27,283 nucleotides of DNA from Candidatus Ozemobacteraceae bacterium (GCA_035373905.1 DAOSOK010000052.1:1-27283), one strand, 5' to 3'. Positions 15,475-23,465 are shown, counted from the first letter of the stretch. Numbers and translations: made by a program. The notes: a model not told the origin generated them from the letters alone.

Positions 15475-17340
15475 ATGCGACGGTTCGGTCTGCTTGCGGC
15501 CTTGGGAATCATGATGAGTTTCTCCGTCACGGCTTTTTCCGCACCGGCGGGCGACGCGCCGTTCGACGCCACGCAGCTGCTGACCGGCTACGCCCGGGAC
15601 CTTCCGGCACCGCGCCTGGAGGGCTCCGAGGCGGACACCCCGGCTCCCTTCGGTCTTTCGCTGTCGCGCGAACTCCCCGCGAAAAAGGCGGGCGATGTCG
15701 ATGAGTTCTGGACCTGCAATATCGCGTCCAACACCTTCGAGCGCACGCCGGCCTCGCTCGAGGTCGTCGGGAAGCATTGTTACGTGTATCTCGAGAAGGG
15801 GCAGACCGTTCCCGCCGCGCGTCTCGAAGAGATCGCCGACGAGTTCGACACGCGCATCTATCCCACCGTCACGGGGCATTTCGGACAGGAATGGAACCCC
15901 GGCATCGATGACGACCCGCGCATCACCCTTCTGCTGATGGACATCAAGGACGGCTACCAGCCGAAAGGCATGTATACCGCAGGCTATTTCAACCCCGGCG
16001 ACGAGTATCCCGAGGGCCAGCTCCCCGCTGACAGCAAACTCAAGGGCAACCGGCGGGAAATGTTGTATATCGATCTCAATCCTGCCGACGTCACCAGCCG
16101 CACGTTCCTGTCGGTCGTCGCGCACGAGTTCCAGCACATGATCCATTTTCACCAGGATCCGAAGGAAAACACCTGGGTCAACGAGGGCTGTTCCCAGATG
16201 GCGACCTGGTTCTGCGGATACGGGCACCCGGCGCAGGTGAAGGCGTTCACCCGGACCCCCGACAACAGTCTCGTGGCCTGGAACCGGTTCAACATGCTCG
16301 CCAATTACGGCCAGACGTATCTCTGGAACGCGTTTCTGACCTCGCGCCACCTGCGAAGCGAACAGCAACGGAAAGCGTTCTTCACCGCCCTGGTCAAAGA
16401 CCAGGAAAAGGGCGTCAAGAGCTACGACGCCCTCCTCAAAGGCCTGGGAACCGATTTCACCGCCGCCCACCGCGAGTTCGTCCTGACCTGTTTTCTGAAC
16501 GATCCGGCGCTGGAAAAGGGCCGGTATTCCCTCGGCGAGGGTCTCGAAGAGGTGAAACCGGCGCCGTCCGACCTCGTCAAGGCGCTCCCCGGCATGCTCT
16601 GGGGCGACGTGTTCCTCTGGGCCGCCGACGCGGTCAAGGTCGACCTGGCGGTCGCGAGAAAGACCCTCCGGATCGACTTCGCCGGCGATCTGACCTCTGC
16701 GAACAACCAGTTCGACGTGCTGACGGTCTTCATCGACAACTCCGGCAGCAAGCGCGTTCAAGTCCATATCATGGACAATATAAAGGCCACCACCGGCCGG
16801 ACGCCGATCCAGCCCGTCATGCTGCCGGGCGGCCCGTATTCCCCGGACGACCCGTACACGCCGCCGCCCCCGCAGGTCCGCACCCAGATGGGATACAGCG
16901 TCGTCGACGTTCCCGAGGGCTTCGACACGATGTTCGTCTTCGTGATCGGGAAGACCCCGATCGGCGATCCGGAAGAGTTCTTCGGCCTCGACCCCAAGGT
17001 GCGGTATCGCCTCGACATCAAGGATTCCGGCGAATCACCTCGACCCGCCCAGGCGGTCGCAGCGGCCGATCTGTCGGCGCTGATCAGCGAGTATGCCTCT
17101 ATCGTCGGCACTGACGAGCCCGTCTCGTCGCCAGAACGGATCGAGCGGATCGATCAATTGAACCGGGAAATCGCAGGCTCCGTGCGCGTCCGGCTCGAAA
17201 CCGGCTCCGTCGCGGACCTGGAGAGGGACGTCGGAGCGATCCGCGCTCGGCACCCGGACATGCCGGCGTTGGCCGGTCTGTTTGCGAACATCCTCACCCA
17301 GGCAGAGTTTCAGCGACTCCACACCGCCATCCCGCAATGA
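15475..17340 (+). CDS. secreted zinc metallopeptidase, hyicolysin (M30)-like gluzincin
   Basis: This 621-residue protein has a signal peptide ending near AFSAPA. The catalytic site is AHEFQHMIH: H217 and H221 bind zinc and E218 is the general base. It is followed by WVNEGCSQMA, with E237 as a likely third ligand. This spacing (HExxH, about 15 residues, E) fits gluzincin-like proteases such as M30 hyicolysin. The N-terminal part (about 60-210) includes YVYLEKGQ and PRITLLLMDI strands, common in this group. Residues about 360-540 form a beta-rich domain with a proline-rich linker, and the end is helical. The next gene follows after 47 bp. Substrate is unknown. Confidence 0.85.
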   Translation: MRRFGLLAALGIMMSFSVTAFSAPAGDAPFDATQLLTGYARDLPAPRLEGSEADTPAPFGLSLSRELPAKKAGDVDEFWTCNIASNTFERTPASLEVVGKHCYVYLEKGQTVPAARLEEIADEFDTRIYPTVTGHFGQEWNPGIDDDPRITLLLMDIKDGYQPKGMYTAGYFNPGDEYPEGQLPADSKLKGNRREMLYIDLNPADVTSRTFLSVVAHEFQHMIHFHQDPKENTWVNEGCSQMATWFCGYGHPAQVKAFTRTPDNSLVAWNRFNMLANYGQTYLWNAFLTSRHLRSEQQRKAFFTALVKDQEKGVKSYDALLKGLGTDFTAAHREFVLTCFLNDPALEKGRYSLGEGLEEVKPAPSDLVKALPGMLWGDVFLWAADAVKVDLAVARKTLRIDFAGDLTSANNQFDVLTVFIDNSGSKRVQVHIMDNIKATTGRTPIQPVMLPGGPYSPDDPYTPPPPQVRTQMGYSVVDVPEGFDTMFVFVIGKTPIGDPEEFFGLDPKVRYRLDIKDSGESPRPAQAVAAADLSALISEYASIVGTDEPVSSPERIERIDQLNREIAGSVRVRLETGSVADLERDVGAIRARHPDMPALAGLFANILTQAEFQRLHTAIPQ

Positions 17341-17387
17341 CATATACTGTCCTCGTACCCGATGTTGGATTCACAAAGGAGAACCCG

Positions 17388-18716
17388 ATGAAGTCATCAC
17401 TTGGAATTCTGAGGACGTTGTTCGTCATAACGGCCGTGCTGGCCGCCATCCTGGCCGGCGCGGCGGCCGACGCCGCCGATGTCGGCAAGCCGCTCATCGC
17501 GCTCCGGATGCCGTTCCCCGCGGGCCTCGCGGGCATGAACCCGGCAGCCGCGGGCTTTCCCGAGCTGAAAGACGAGTTCCGGAAGATCGAGGAGACCGTC
17601 AGGAAGCGGATCGACTTTCTTCCCGACCAAGACCTGAAGGAAATCCGGCTGTTCGTTCTCGATGACGGCGGCACGGGAAGCCTTTCCGAGGATATGCTTC
17701 TTGTCCAGCTGAAAGGGAACCTGGACCAGGCCAGGCTGATGCCCGCGCTTCCAAATCTGATCAGCATGCTCGAGAAGAAGTCGCTCGGCGAAGGCGCCGT
17801 GAAGATCGGCGCGAAGAATGCCGTGAAGGGGAAACTCGTCACCGTGTTCTTCTCGGCCCCCGACACGCTGTGCATCGCTTCACACAAGATCGCCAGAGAG
17901 GCGATCGAAGCAGGCGACCAGTTCTTTTCCCAGCTCGAGTCAGCGGCTCAGCCGGCGATCTCAGGCATCGATCTCCAGATCGAGGCAGCCCGCCTGCTCG
18001 ACCGACAGCCGGAGTTCAAGACCCAGAGCGGGAAACTTCCCGAGGGGTTCCGGCTGATGCTCACCTCGCTCCAGACCGTCAGGCTTTCGGTCGCTGCGGG
18101 CGTCCTGAACCTCAGGCTGGATTTTTCCCAGACCGGCGGCGCCGAAGTCGGCGCATCGATGATCGACTCGTTCAAAAGCATGGCCGCGGCGAAAATCCAG
18201 GAAGAGAACGGAAAGCTCGATCAGAAGGCCGACACGATGGATCCCGGCACCCTGCTGCTGGAATGGCGCATGCAGAAGACGCTTCTCGCGATCGGCGCGA
18301 CCCTGCTCAAGCGCGTCACGCTGGAAAAAACGCCGACGAGCCTTCTGCTGTCGATCCAGCTCCCGGAGATGTTCAAGGATGCGAATCCGATGCTGCTGAC
18401 CTCGACGGTCGGCGTTCTCGCAGCGATCGCCATTCCGAATTTCCAGAAAGCCAGGATGCAGGCGCGGAAGACCGCATGTTTCGCGAACCAGCGGGTGCTG
18501 CTGGGCGCGATCGAAATGTATAACATGGACAATGCAACGATGAAGACGACGCTTTCCCCCGAAGACTACGGCCCCGGCGGCGTCCTCGTCATGAAAGGGT
18601 ATCTCCCCTCGGGCCTGTCGCTTCCCGAGCCGGGCTGCTCGTATTCCTCCGTCGGCGACCTCAGCAGGGGCGGATCGATCAAGTGCGCGATTCACGGCGG
18701 CGTGGCCGAGAAATAA
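17388..18716 (+). CDS. secreted protein with a C-terminal pseudopilin-like domain
   Basis: This protein has 442 residues. The start follows AAAGGAG and opens a signal sequence or anchor (about 10-30). Residues about 35-330 form an unrecognised alpha/beta domain. From M335 the sequence is MLLTSTVGVLAAIAIPNF, then QKARMQARKTACFANQRVLL and GAIEMYNMDN. This is strikingly like the stem helix and first head helix of bacterial pilins (ILAAIAIPNF, AxxNxR, AIExYxxDN), followed by a short head ending CAIHGG. The prepilin leader Gly-Phe-Thr-Leu-Ile-Glu is missing because the domain is internal. It may sit in the membrane next to a pilus, or be a fossil fusion. It is probably co-transcribed with the peptidase. 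Confidence 0.82.
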   Translation: MKSSLGILRTLFVITAVLAAILAGAAADAADVGKPLIALRMPFPAGLAGMNPAAAGFPELKDEFRKIEETVRKRIDFLPDQDLKEIRLFVLDDGGTGSLSEDMLLVQLKGNLDQARLMPALPNLISMLEKKSLGEGAVKIGAKNAVKGKLVTVFFSAPDTLCIASHKIAREAIEAGDQFFSQLESAAQPAISGIDLQIEAARLLDRQPEFKTQSGKLPEGFRLMLTSLQTVRLSVAAGVLNLRLDFSQTGGAEVGASMIDSFKSMAAAKIQEENGKLDQKADTMDPGTLLLEWRMQKTLLAIGATLLKRVTLEKTPTSLLLSIQLPEMFKDANPMLLTSTVGVLAAIAIPNFQKARMQARKTACFANQRVLLGAIEMYNMDNATMKTTLSPEDYGPGGVLVMKGYLPSGLSLPEPGCSYSSVGDLSRGGSIKCAIHGGVAEK

Positions 18717-18730
18717 AAGTTCCGCTTTTT

Positions 18731-18761
18731 TTCCCACACCCCCCCGGTTCGTTTGTACAAT
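18731..18761 (+). promoter_or_regulatory. C-rich promoter, copy 2
   Basis: TTCCCACACCCCCCC, GGTTCG and TACAAT (18756-18761) repeat the layout seen at 14750-14780. The same 25-bp step separates TTCC from the -10. The leader is about 45 nt, with GGAGG at 18798-18802 before the ATG at 18812. The two upstream regions align only in this block, which marks it as functional. Confidence 0.65.
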
Positions 18762-18811
18762 CAAAACATAATTCCCCCAGCGCATTCGAAAGAACACGGA
18801 GGAACGAAAAG

Positions 18812-19267
18812 ATGATAAGCCGTTCAAAAGTGCTCGCAGTCGCCCTTCTCGCTCTTGGCGTCCTGTTCGGTGGCGGCGAAGCCGACAAGGCCGAAGCGAA
18901 AGGCCATCACCACAAGAAAGCAGGCTTCTTCACCCGCGTGAAGCGCGCGGTCAAGCACAAGATCAAGATGGCGGCGAAAAAGACCCGCAGAGCGGTCGTG
19001 CGCACGGGTTGCGCGATCAAGAACGGCATCATGGACAGCGCCGTGAAAGCGAAATCGAAGATCACCGGCAAGAAGCCGAAGCGCGTCTGGGTCAAGGGCC
19101 ACTATAAGACCCACAACAAGCATCACACCAAGGGTCACTGGCGCCGGGTGAAGCGCGGCCACAAGCCGTCGGGCGGCTGCTCGAACCAGGGCGGCGCGAC
19201 CCAGGCCCCGGCCCCGATCTCCGGCGGACAGCCGCTTCCCCCGCTCGATCCGGCTCTCCCCAACTGA
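18812..19267 (+). CDS. small secreted Lys/His-rich cationic protein, paralogue B
   Basis: This 151-residue protein is the paralogue of the one at 14833. The signal peptide (about 1-30) ends near KAEA. The mature basic core matches block by block: HKKAGFFTRVKRAVKHK, MAAKKTRRAVV, one Cys, NGIMDSAVKAKSKITGKK and VWVKGHYKTHNKHHTKGH. The C-terminal tail differs, being Gly-, Gln- and Pro-rich with a second Cys, where A has an Ala-Pro repeat. The start is fixed by GGAGG; the longer frame upstream would run through the promoter. Copies A and B lie about 4 kb apart in direct orientation around the peptidase and pilin-like genes. Function is unknown. Confidence 0.85.
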   Translation: MISRSKVLAVALLALGVLFGGGEADKAEAKGHHHKKAGFFTRVKRAVKHKIKMAAKKTRRAVVRTGCAIKNGIMDSAVKAKSKITGKKPKRVWVKGHYKTHNKHHTKGHWRRVKRGHKPSGGCSNQGGATQAPAPISGGQPLPPLDPALPN

Positions 19268-19285
19268 GGCAAACCGCATCATCAG

Positions 19286-19320
19286 CGGCCCCGTGCAATC
19301 GGCACGGGGCCGTTTCCGTT
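19286..19320 (+). terminator. intrinsic terminator after cationic protein B
   Basis: A perfect 11-bp stem, CGGCCCCGTGC (19286-19296) with GCACGGGGCCG (19302-19312), has a 5-nt loop and is followed by TTTCCGTT. Confidence 0.85.
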
Positions 19321-19350
19321 TTCACTCTTTTCTTTCTTCGCTGTACCTCC

Positions 19351-19356
19351 TATAAT
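19351..19356 (+). promoter_or_regulatory. consensus -10 directly before the transporter gene
   Basis: TATAAT ends 7 nt before the ATG at 19364. The sequence before it (TACCTCC) is the opposite of a Shine-Dalgarno. The ATG at 19355 overlaps the -10 and is rejected as the start. A leaderless message is the simplest reading. The -35 is unclear. Confidence 0.45.
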
Positions 19357-19363
19357 GGCGGCC

Positions 19364-20806
19364 ATGACGGAACAGGAGTATGGCAGCGACCGGCACGCCG
19401 CTCCGCCCGCCCGCTGGGAATCGTGGCTCGGCGCGCGGGCGGGCGAGGGTTCCGTGGCGCTGGTCGCCCTGGCGTATTTTTTCTTCGTCATCACCTCGTA
19501 TTACGTGCTCAAGCCGATCCGCGAGGGACTCGCGATCGAACTGGGCGCGCAACGCATCCCGGCGCTGAACATCCTGTCGATGCTGTCGCTGATCGGGGCG
19601 AACGCGGGGTACAGCTGGCTCGTCGGCAGGTTCGACCGCGAACGCTTCATCACCTGGTTGACGCGGTCGTGCAGTGTTGCACTCGTCCTGTTCTGGGCGA
19701 TTTTCCAGTTCACCACTCATCCAGCCGCAGGCACGGGCATCTGGATCGACCCGGCCAGCCTTCCGGCCTGGTTTCCGGGCTGGCTGGCAATTCCGACCTC
19801 GCGAGTATGCCTGATAACGCTGTATTTCATCTGGGTGAACCTGTTCGGCCTGTTCATGCCCAGCATGTTCTGGTCGTTCATCAACGACTCCTTCACGACG
19901 GACCAGGGGAAGCGACTGTATCCGACGATCGGGTACGGCGGCCTCGTGGGCGGCCTGTGCGGCGGCATCATCACCGTCGCGCTCACGAGCGTGCTCGGAA
20001 CGGCGAACATGTTTCTCGTCGCCGCCGTCTTGCTCGAGCCGACGATCTGGTGCATGCGGTTCATCAGCCGGCGCTGCAGGGCCGTTTCTGCGGTTTCCCG
20101 GGAAACCCCGCCGTCAGAACCGGTGTCAGTGGCTGACGGGCAGGATCATCACGCAAGAAAGGCGAGCCCCTGGGACGGCTTCGTCGTCACCTTCACCTCG
20201 GCCTACCTGACGCTGATGGCCCTGGAAATGTTTCTGTACACCTTCGCGAGCAGCATCTTCTCGTATCAGATGAACGCGCTGATGGAGGCAGCCCGGCTTT
20301 CGCCCGATGCGCGCACCGTGTATTGGGCGAACATTTACAACATGATCAACGGCCTCTCGCTCGTGACGCAGTTCTTCGTGACACGGCTCGTCATGGGCCT
20401 CCGCTACCCGACGATCGGCCTTCTGCTGCTGCCGGTTTCCCAGATCGTCGGTTCGATGCTCCTGATCCGCATGCCCCTGCTCGACATCGCCGCAGCCGTC
20501 GGCGTAGTCCGCTACGCCCTCAACTACTCGACCGGCCGCGCCGTCCGCGAACTGCTGTTCACCCCGCTCAGCCACGACGAGAAATACCAGGGAAAAGGCT
20601 TCATCGACACGCTCGTCTTCCGCGCGGGAGACGGTCTGTCGTCGGTCCTGCTTCTGTGGGGGCTGAGCGTCTGGGGGGCCGGCCCCTGGGTCGACGTCAC
20701 GATCGTCTCGACGATGGGCTTTTCCGCCATCATCATCCTCGCCCTCGGAAATATATTTTTATATATAGGAACCCGCGACCGTCCGCAGAAAGCGCCGGTA
20801 ACTTGA
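19364..20806 (+). CDS. MFS-type carrier, NTP/NDP-exchange-transporter-like
   Basis: This 480-residue polytopic membrane protein has about 12 predicted membrane spans, with a cytoplasmic loop near residues 225-265 that carries many charged residues. After a short N-terminus, SYYVLKPIREGLAIELGA resembles the first helix and loop of the NTP/NDP exchange (Tlc) family and its free-living relatives (Tlc proteins have SYYxLRPxREA-like sequence). Later, the loop sequence DEKYQGKGFIDTLVFRAGDG, with its many conserved polar residues, fits the same family. In intracellular bacteria these import ATP; the free-living versions are uncharacterised and the substrate here cannot be read. The gene is monocistronic and followed by a large hairpin repeat. 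Confidence 0.82.
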   Translation: MTEQEYGSDRHAAPPARWESWLGARAGEGSVALVALAYFFFVITSYYVLKPIREGLAIELGAQRIPALNILSMLSLIGANAGYSWLVGRFDRERFITWLTRSCSVALVLFWAIFQFTTHPAAGTGIWIDPASLPAWFPGWLAIPTSRVCLITLYFIWVNLFGLFMPSMFWSFINDSFTTDQGKRLYPTIGYGGLVGGLCGGIITVALTSVLGTANMFLVAAVLLEPTIWCMRFISRRCRAVSAVSRETPPSEPVSVADGQDHHARKASPWDGFVVTFTSAYLTLMALEMFLYTFASSIFSYQMNALMEAARLSPDARTVYWANIYNMINGLSLVTQFFVTRLVMGLRYPTIGLLLLPVSQIVGSMLLIRMPLLDIAAAVGVVRYALNYSTGRAVRELLFTPLSHDEKYQGKGFIDTLVFRAGDGLSSVLLLWGLSVWGAGPWVDVTIVSTMGFSAIIILALGNIFLYIGTRDRPQKAPVT

Positions 20807-20838
20807 AGCACCTTACATCTCAGATGGAAGGTCGCTCA

Positions 20839-20913
20839 TCACAGAGAACACGATAAACACAGAGGTTTTCTTTTTCTCCGTGAAAACCTCCGTGTTTTTT
20901 GTGTTCTCCGTGA
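20839..20913. repeat. long imperfect inverted repeat (CACAGAG family), possible terminator
   Basis: Arms at 20839-20870 (TCACAGAGAACACG to GGTTTTC) and 20882-20913 (GAAAACC to GTTCTCCGTGA) form a long hairpin with an 11-nt loop. CACAGAGxACACAGAG-type sequences are often dispersed in environmental bacterial genomes. It lies between the transporter and kinase genes, so its transcript could also terminate or stabilise the transporter message. Confidence 0.75.
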
Positions 20914-20973
20914 CGAAGCTGCTTTTCTTGTTCTGACGATGGCGTTGAAAGGCTGAAAAACGGAAGACGGGAT

Positions 20974-21002
20974 TTGCGCGGGAGAGGATTTCCTGTTACC
21001 AT
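20974..21002 (+). promoter_or_regulatory. candidate promoter of the PfkB kinase gene
   Basis: TTGCGC (20974-20979), a 17-bp spacer and TACCAT (20997-21002) lie 40 bp before the ATG at 21042. A GGGGGA Shine-Dalgarno-like run occurs just before the start. Confidence 0.45.
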
Positions 21003-21041
21003 GGGGCCTCTTCAAATCCGCATCAAACCGGGGGACAAACG

Positions 21042-21950
21042 ATGAGCGTCAAGATGATCGTGGTCGGATCGATTGCATACGACACCCTGCAGACACCGAA
21101 GGGAAAGCGCGAGCGGGCGCTCGGCGGCTCGGCCACCTACTTTTCGACCGTGGCGAGCTATTTCACGAAGGTCGGCCTCGTCGGCGTCGCCGGAACGGAC
21201 TTCGAGGCCGCGCATATCGAGTTTCTGAAGAGCCACGGCGTCGACACGTCCGGCTTCGAGCGCGTCGAGGGGAAGACGTTTCACTGGTCGGGCTCGTACG
21301 GCGAGGATTTCGGCGACGCCACGACCCATTCGACCTGCCTGAACGTGTTCGAGACATTCGATCCGAAGCTGCCGGCCGATTACCAAAACGTCGAGTTTCT
21401 CTTCCTGGCCAATATCCATCCCGCGCTTCAGATGCGCGTGATCGAGAAGGTGAAAAAGCCCCGCCTGATCGCCCTCGACACGATGAATTTCTGGATCACG
21501 AGCGCGCTGGACGACCTGAAGAAGGTCCTCAGGCGCATCGACGTCCTGTTCCTGAACCAGCAGGAAGCCCTGATGCTGAGCGGCGAAAAGAAGCTGTCGG
21601 GGGCCGTTCCCAAGCTGCTGTCGATGGGGCCGAAGCGGCTCGTCATCAAGCTCGGCGAACTCGGCGCGTTCACCGTGACCGAGGCCGGCCGGTTCTTCGC
21701 CCCGGCTTTCCCCTGCAAGGACATCACCGACCCGACGGGGGCCGGCGACTCGTTCGCAGGCGGCTTCATGGGCAGCCTGGCCGAGCACGGCGACCTTTCG
21801 GAAAACGGGTTCAGGCGCTCGATGCTCTACGGAAGCACGATGGGCTCGTTCACCGTCGAGAATTTCAGCCTCGACACCTACAAGACCCTCACCCGGAAAG
21901 ACATCGACGAGCGCTTCCGCGCGATCAGGGAGATGATCGCGGTTTCCTGA
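21042..21950 (+). CDS. PfkB-family sugar or nucleoside kinase
   Basis: This 302-residue ribokinase-fold protein begins MIVVGSIAYDTL and has the GG substrate motif (ALGGSATYFSTVA, about 28-40). It also has FLNQQEALML, the region just before the ATP site, LVIKLGELGAF, and DPTGAGDSFAGGFMG (230-244), in which D236 is the catalytic base and GAGD forms the anion hole. Members phosphorylate ribose, fructose, adenosine, inosine and related substrates. The convergent neighbour is a methylthioadenosine phosphorylase-family gene, so a purine nucleoside or ribose substrate is tempting but unproven. Its length is typical. Confidence 0.9.
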   Translation: MSVKMIVVGSIAYDTLQTPKGKRERALGGSATYFSTVASYFTKVGLVGVAGTDFEAAHIEFLKSHGVDTSGFERVEGKTFHWSGSYGEDFGDATTHSTCLNVFETFDPKLPADYQNVEFLFLANIHPALQMRVIEKVKKPRLIALDTMNFWITSALDDLKKVLRRIDVLFLNQQEALMLSGEKKLSGAVPKLLSMGPKRLVIKLGELGAFTVTEAGRFFAPAFPCKDITDPTGAGDSFAGGFMGSLAEHGDLSENGFRRSMLYGSTMGSFTVENFSLDTYKTLTRKDIDERFRAIREMIAVS

Positions 21951-21960
21951 GCCAACGAGG

Positions 21961-22002
21961 AAACGTCGGGCTCGCATTCGGCATGAGGCGCGCCCGACGT
22001 TT
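21961..22002. terminator. bidirectional terminator between convergent kinase and phosphorylase genes
   Basis: AAACGTCGGGC at 21961-21971 pairs with GCCCGACGTT at 21992-22001. The flanking A and T runs give a T-tail on both strands (AAACG on one side, CGTTTCTTC on the other). It lies between stops at 21950 and 22005. Confidence 0.75.
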
Positions 22003-22004
22003 CT

Positions 22005-22820
22005 TCAGGAAATGATGCCCTCGGCGGGTTTCTGCCGGCAGCGGCACCGGGCGCGTTCGCGGGGAATGGCCTTGATCAGCGGTTCCATGATGCGGCGCAG
22101 GTTTTCCGCGTTGTGCTTGAACACTTCCATGACCTCGACGGCCGTCACTTCGGGAACGTTTCCGACCAGCCCGGCGTCGAAATCCGTAACGAGCGCTATA
22201 TTTACGATGCAGATCCCGAGTTCCTGCGCGAGCACCACCTCGGGATATTGGGTCATATTGATCGTGTGCCAGCCCATCTGAGTGAACCACCGGCTCTCGG
22301 CTTTCGTCGAGAAGCGCGGCCCCTGGATGACGACGATCGTGCCGCCGTCGTGGGCCTTGATGCCGTTTTCACGGATGACGCGCACCGCGATCTCGCGCAG
22401 TTCGGGGCAGTAGGGGTCGGCGGAGGAGATGTGCATGACGGACGGACCGTCGCAGAAGGTGTCTTTCCGGCCGTTCGTGCGGTCGACGAACTGGTCGGAG
22501 ACGACGAACTCGCCCGGCTTGATGTCGGGCTGGAGCGAACCGCAGGCGCAGGGGGAAACGATGCGGGACACGCCGAGTTCGCGCATGGCCCAGAGGTTGG
22601 CGCGGTAGTTCACGGCATGGGGCGGAATAGCGTGGCCGCGGCCGTGTCTCGGGATGAACGCGATGCGCACGCCGCCCACTTCCCCGATCTCGACGGTGTC
22701 GCTGGGGGCGCCGTAGGGCGTGTTGATTTTCACCTCTTCCGTCTTCGTCACGAACGAGTAGAAGCCGCTTCCGCCGAAGATCCCGATATCGGCCCGCGGG
22801 GCCGTTTTTGTCGCCGTCAT
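22005..22820 (-). CDS. mtnP: S-methyl-5'-thioadenosine phosphorylase family protein
   Basis: This 271-residue enzyme of the PNP/MTAP family splits methylthioadenosine (or methylthioinosine or a purine nucleoside) with phosphate to a base and a ribose-1-phosphate. Visible are GIFGGSGFYSF (phosphate loop), IPRHGRGHAIPPHAVNYRAN (the family RHG...H..P..VNYRAN block), QGPRFSTKAES, MTQYPEVVLAQE and VTDFDAG at the purine site. CRC at 259-261 is a C-terminal CxC like that of archaeal MTAP II. A Shine-Dalgarno (GGGGAGGGG) precedes the start. It belongs to methionine/purine salvage. The specificity, adenine versus hypoxanthine, is open because the TDFDAG loop is of the variable type. Confidence 0.9.
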   Translation of the reverse strand: MTATKTAPRADIGIFGGSGFYSFVTKTEEVKINTPYGAPSDTVEIGEVGGVRIAFIPRHGRGHAIPPHAVNYRANLWAMRELGVSRIVSPCACGSLQPDIKPGEFVVSDQFVDRTNGRKDTFCDGPSVMHISSADPYCPELREIAVRVIRENGIKAHDGGTIVVIQGPRFSTKAESRWFTQMGWHTINMTQYPEVVLAQELGICIVNIALVTDFDAGLVGNVPEVTAVEVMEVFKHNAENLRRIMEPLIKAIPRERARCRCRQKPAEGIIS

Positions 22821-22941
22821 GTGAGTCCCCTCCCCTTCGGTGAATTGTGAAATCCGTTCCGTCTCGACGATATCATATTTTCGCGCCCGCCACCGATCCG
22901 CTCACGACGAGCATTCCGGTTTTCTCATGCGATATCGGCTG

Positions 22942-23326
22942 GAGGGGCGGGTTTCAAACCCTCAATCTTGCCCACATCTTCGCAAAGGCCGTTCAAATGC
23001 AGACTTGCAGGGCGGGTCTCCGTTTTTCGAAAATCGCGCCGTGACACCTTTCCGCCAGCTCGAACCGATTGCCTCCCGCTCATCTCCATGGCTTTGCCAG
23101 AACCCCTTAGAATCGCCATCCTGGCGATCTGCGGGGTGCCCGTCCTTCCTGGACGGGCATGGCAAGCCATGGGATTCGCTTACGGATCGGTTCGGCCGGC
23201 TCCAAGAGTGTCACTCTGCGAATTTCGAAAAACCGTTTCTAACAATAGCCGGTGTGGCGTTTGGTGAAGGTACCATTCAAGAGTATCCCGCAGTGGGTAA
23301 GAATCAGGGTTTCAAACCCGCCCCTC
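22942..23326. repeat. 385-bp near-palindromic element with 34-bp terminal inverted repeats
   Basis: The ends (22942-22975 and 23293-23326) match in inverted orientation at 30 of 34 positions. Each contains the palindrome GGGTTTCAAACCC. Moving inward, further arms pair about the same centre (near 23127): TTTTTCGAAAAT with AATTTCGAAAAA, GTGACAC (23041) with GTGTCAC (23208), CGAACCGAT (23061) with ATCGGTTCG (23186), and CCATGGCTTTGCCA with TGGCAAGCCATGG. Two small hairpins sit at the centre, at 23112-23128 and 23138-23158. No open frame encodes a recognisable protein. It occupies most of the 645-bp gene-free gap. It could be a MITE-like element or a structured RNA. Confidence 0.8.
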
Positions 23327-23352
23327 TGTCTTAATCCTGATGAACATGTCAG

Positions 23353-23404
23353 GCGCAGAGACGCAGAAAATGATTCAAATCGAGGGGATCTGCGTCATCT
23401 GCGG
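23353..23404. repeat. short inverted repeat of CGCAGA type
   Basis: GCGCAGAGACGCAGA (23353-23367) and TCTGCGTCATCTGCGG (23389-23404) form an imperfect hairpin. The GCAGAGACGCAG wording resembles the dispersed CACAGAG-type repeat at 20839-20913. Confidence 0.55.
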
Positions 23405-23407
23405 ATG

Positions 23408-23444
23408 AAAAGAGAACCGCCCGGCGTTCGACGTGCCGGGCGGT
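23408..23444 (-). terminator. intrinsic terminator of the glycine-zipper protein gene
   Basis: On the minus strand a perfect 10-bp stem (23444-23435 with 23425-23416) with a 9-nt loop is followed by TCTCTTTT. It lies 22 bp after the stop at 23466. Confidence 0.85.
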
Positions 23445-23465
23445 GCGGGTTCGGTCGCGGAGCGG

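Noticed and set aside
15460..16767. 435-codon minus-strand open frame
   Set aside because: It is antisense to the HExxH metallopeptidase, whose catalytic motifs establish the real frame.
22840..23334. 164-codon plus-strand frame in the large intergenic gap
   Set aside because: It runs through the palindromic element and its translation has no domain. The inverted-repeat structure explains the sequence better.
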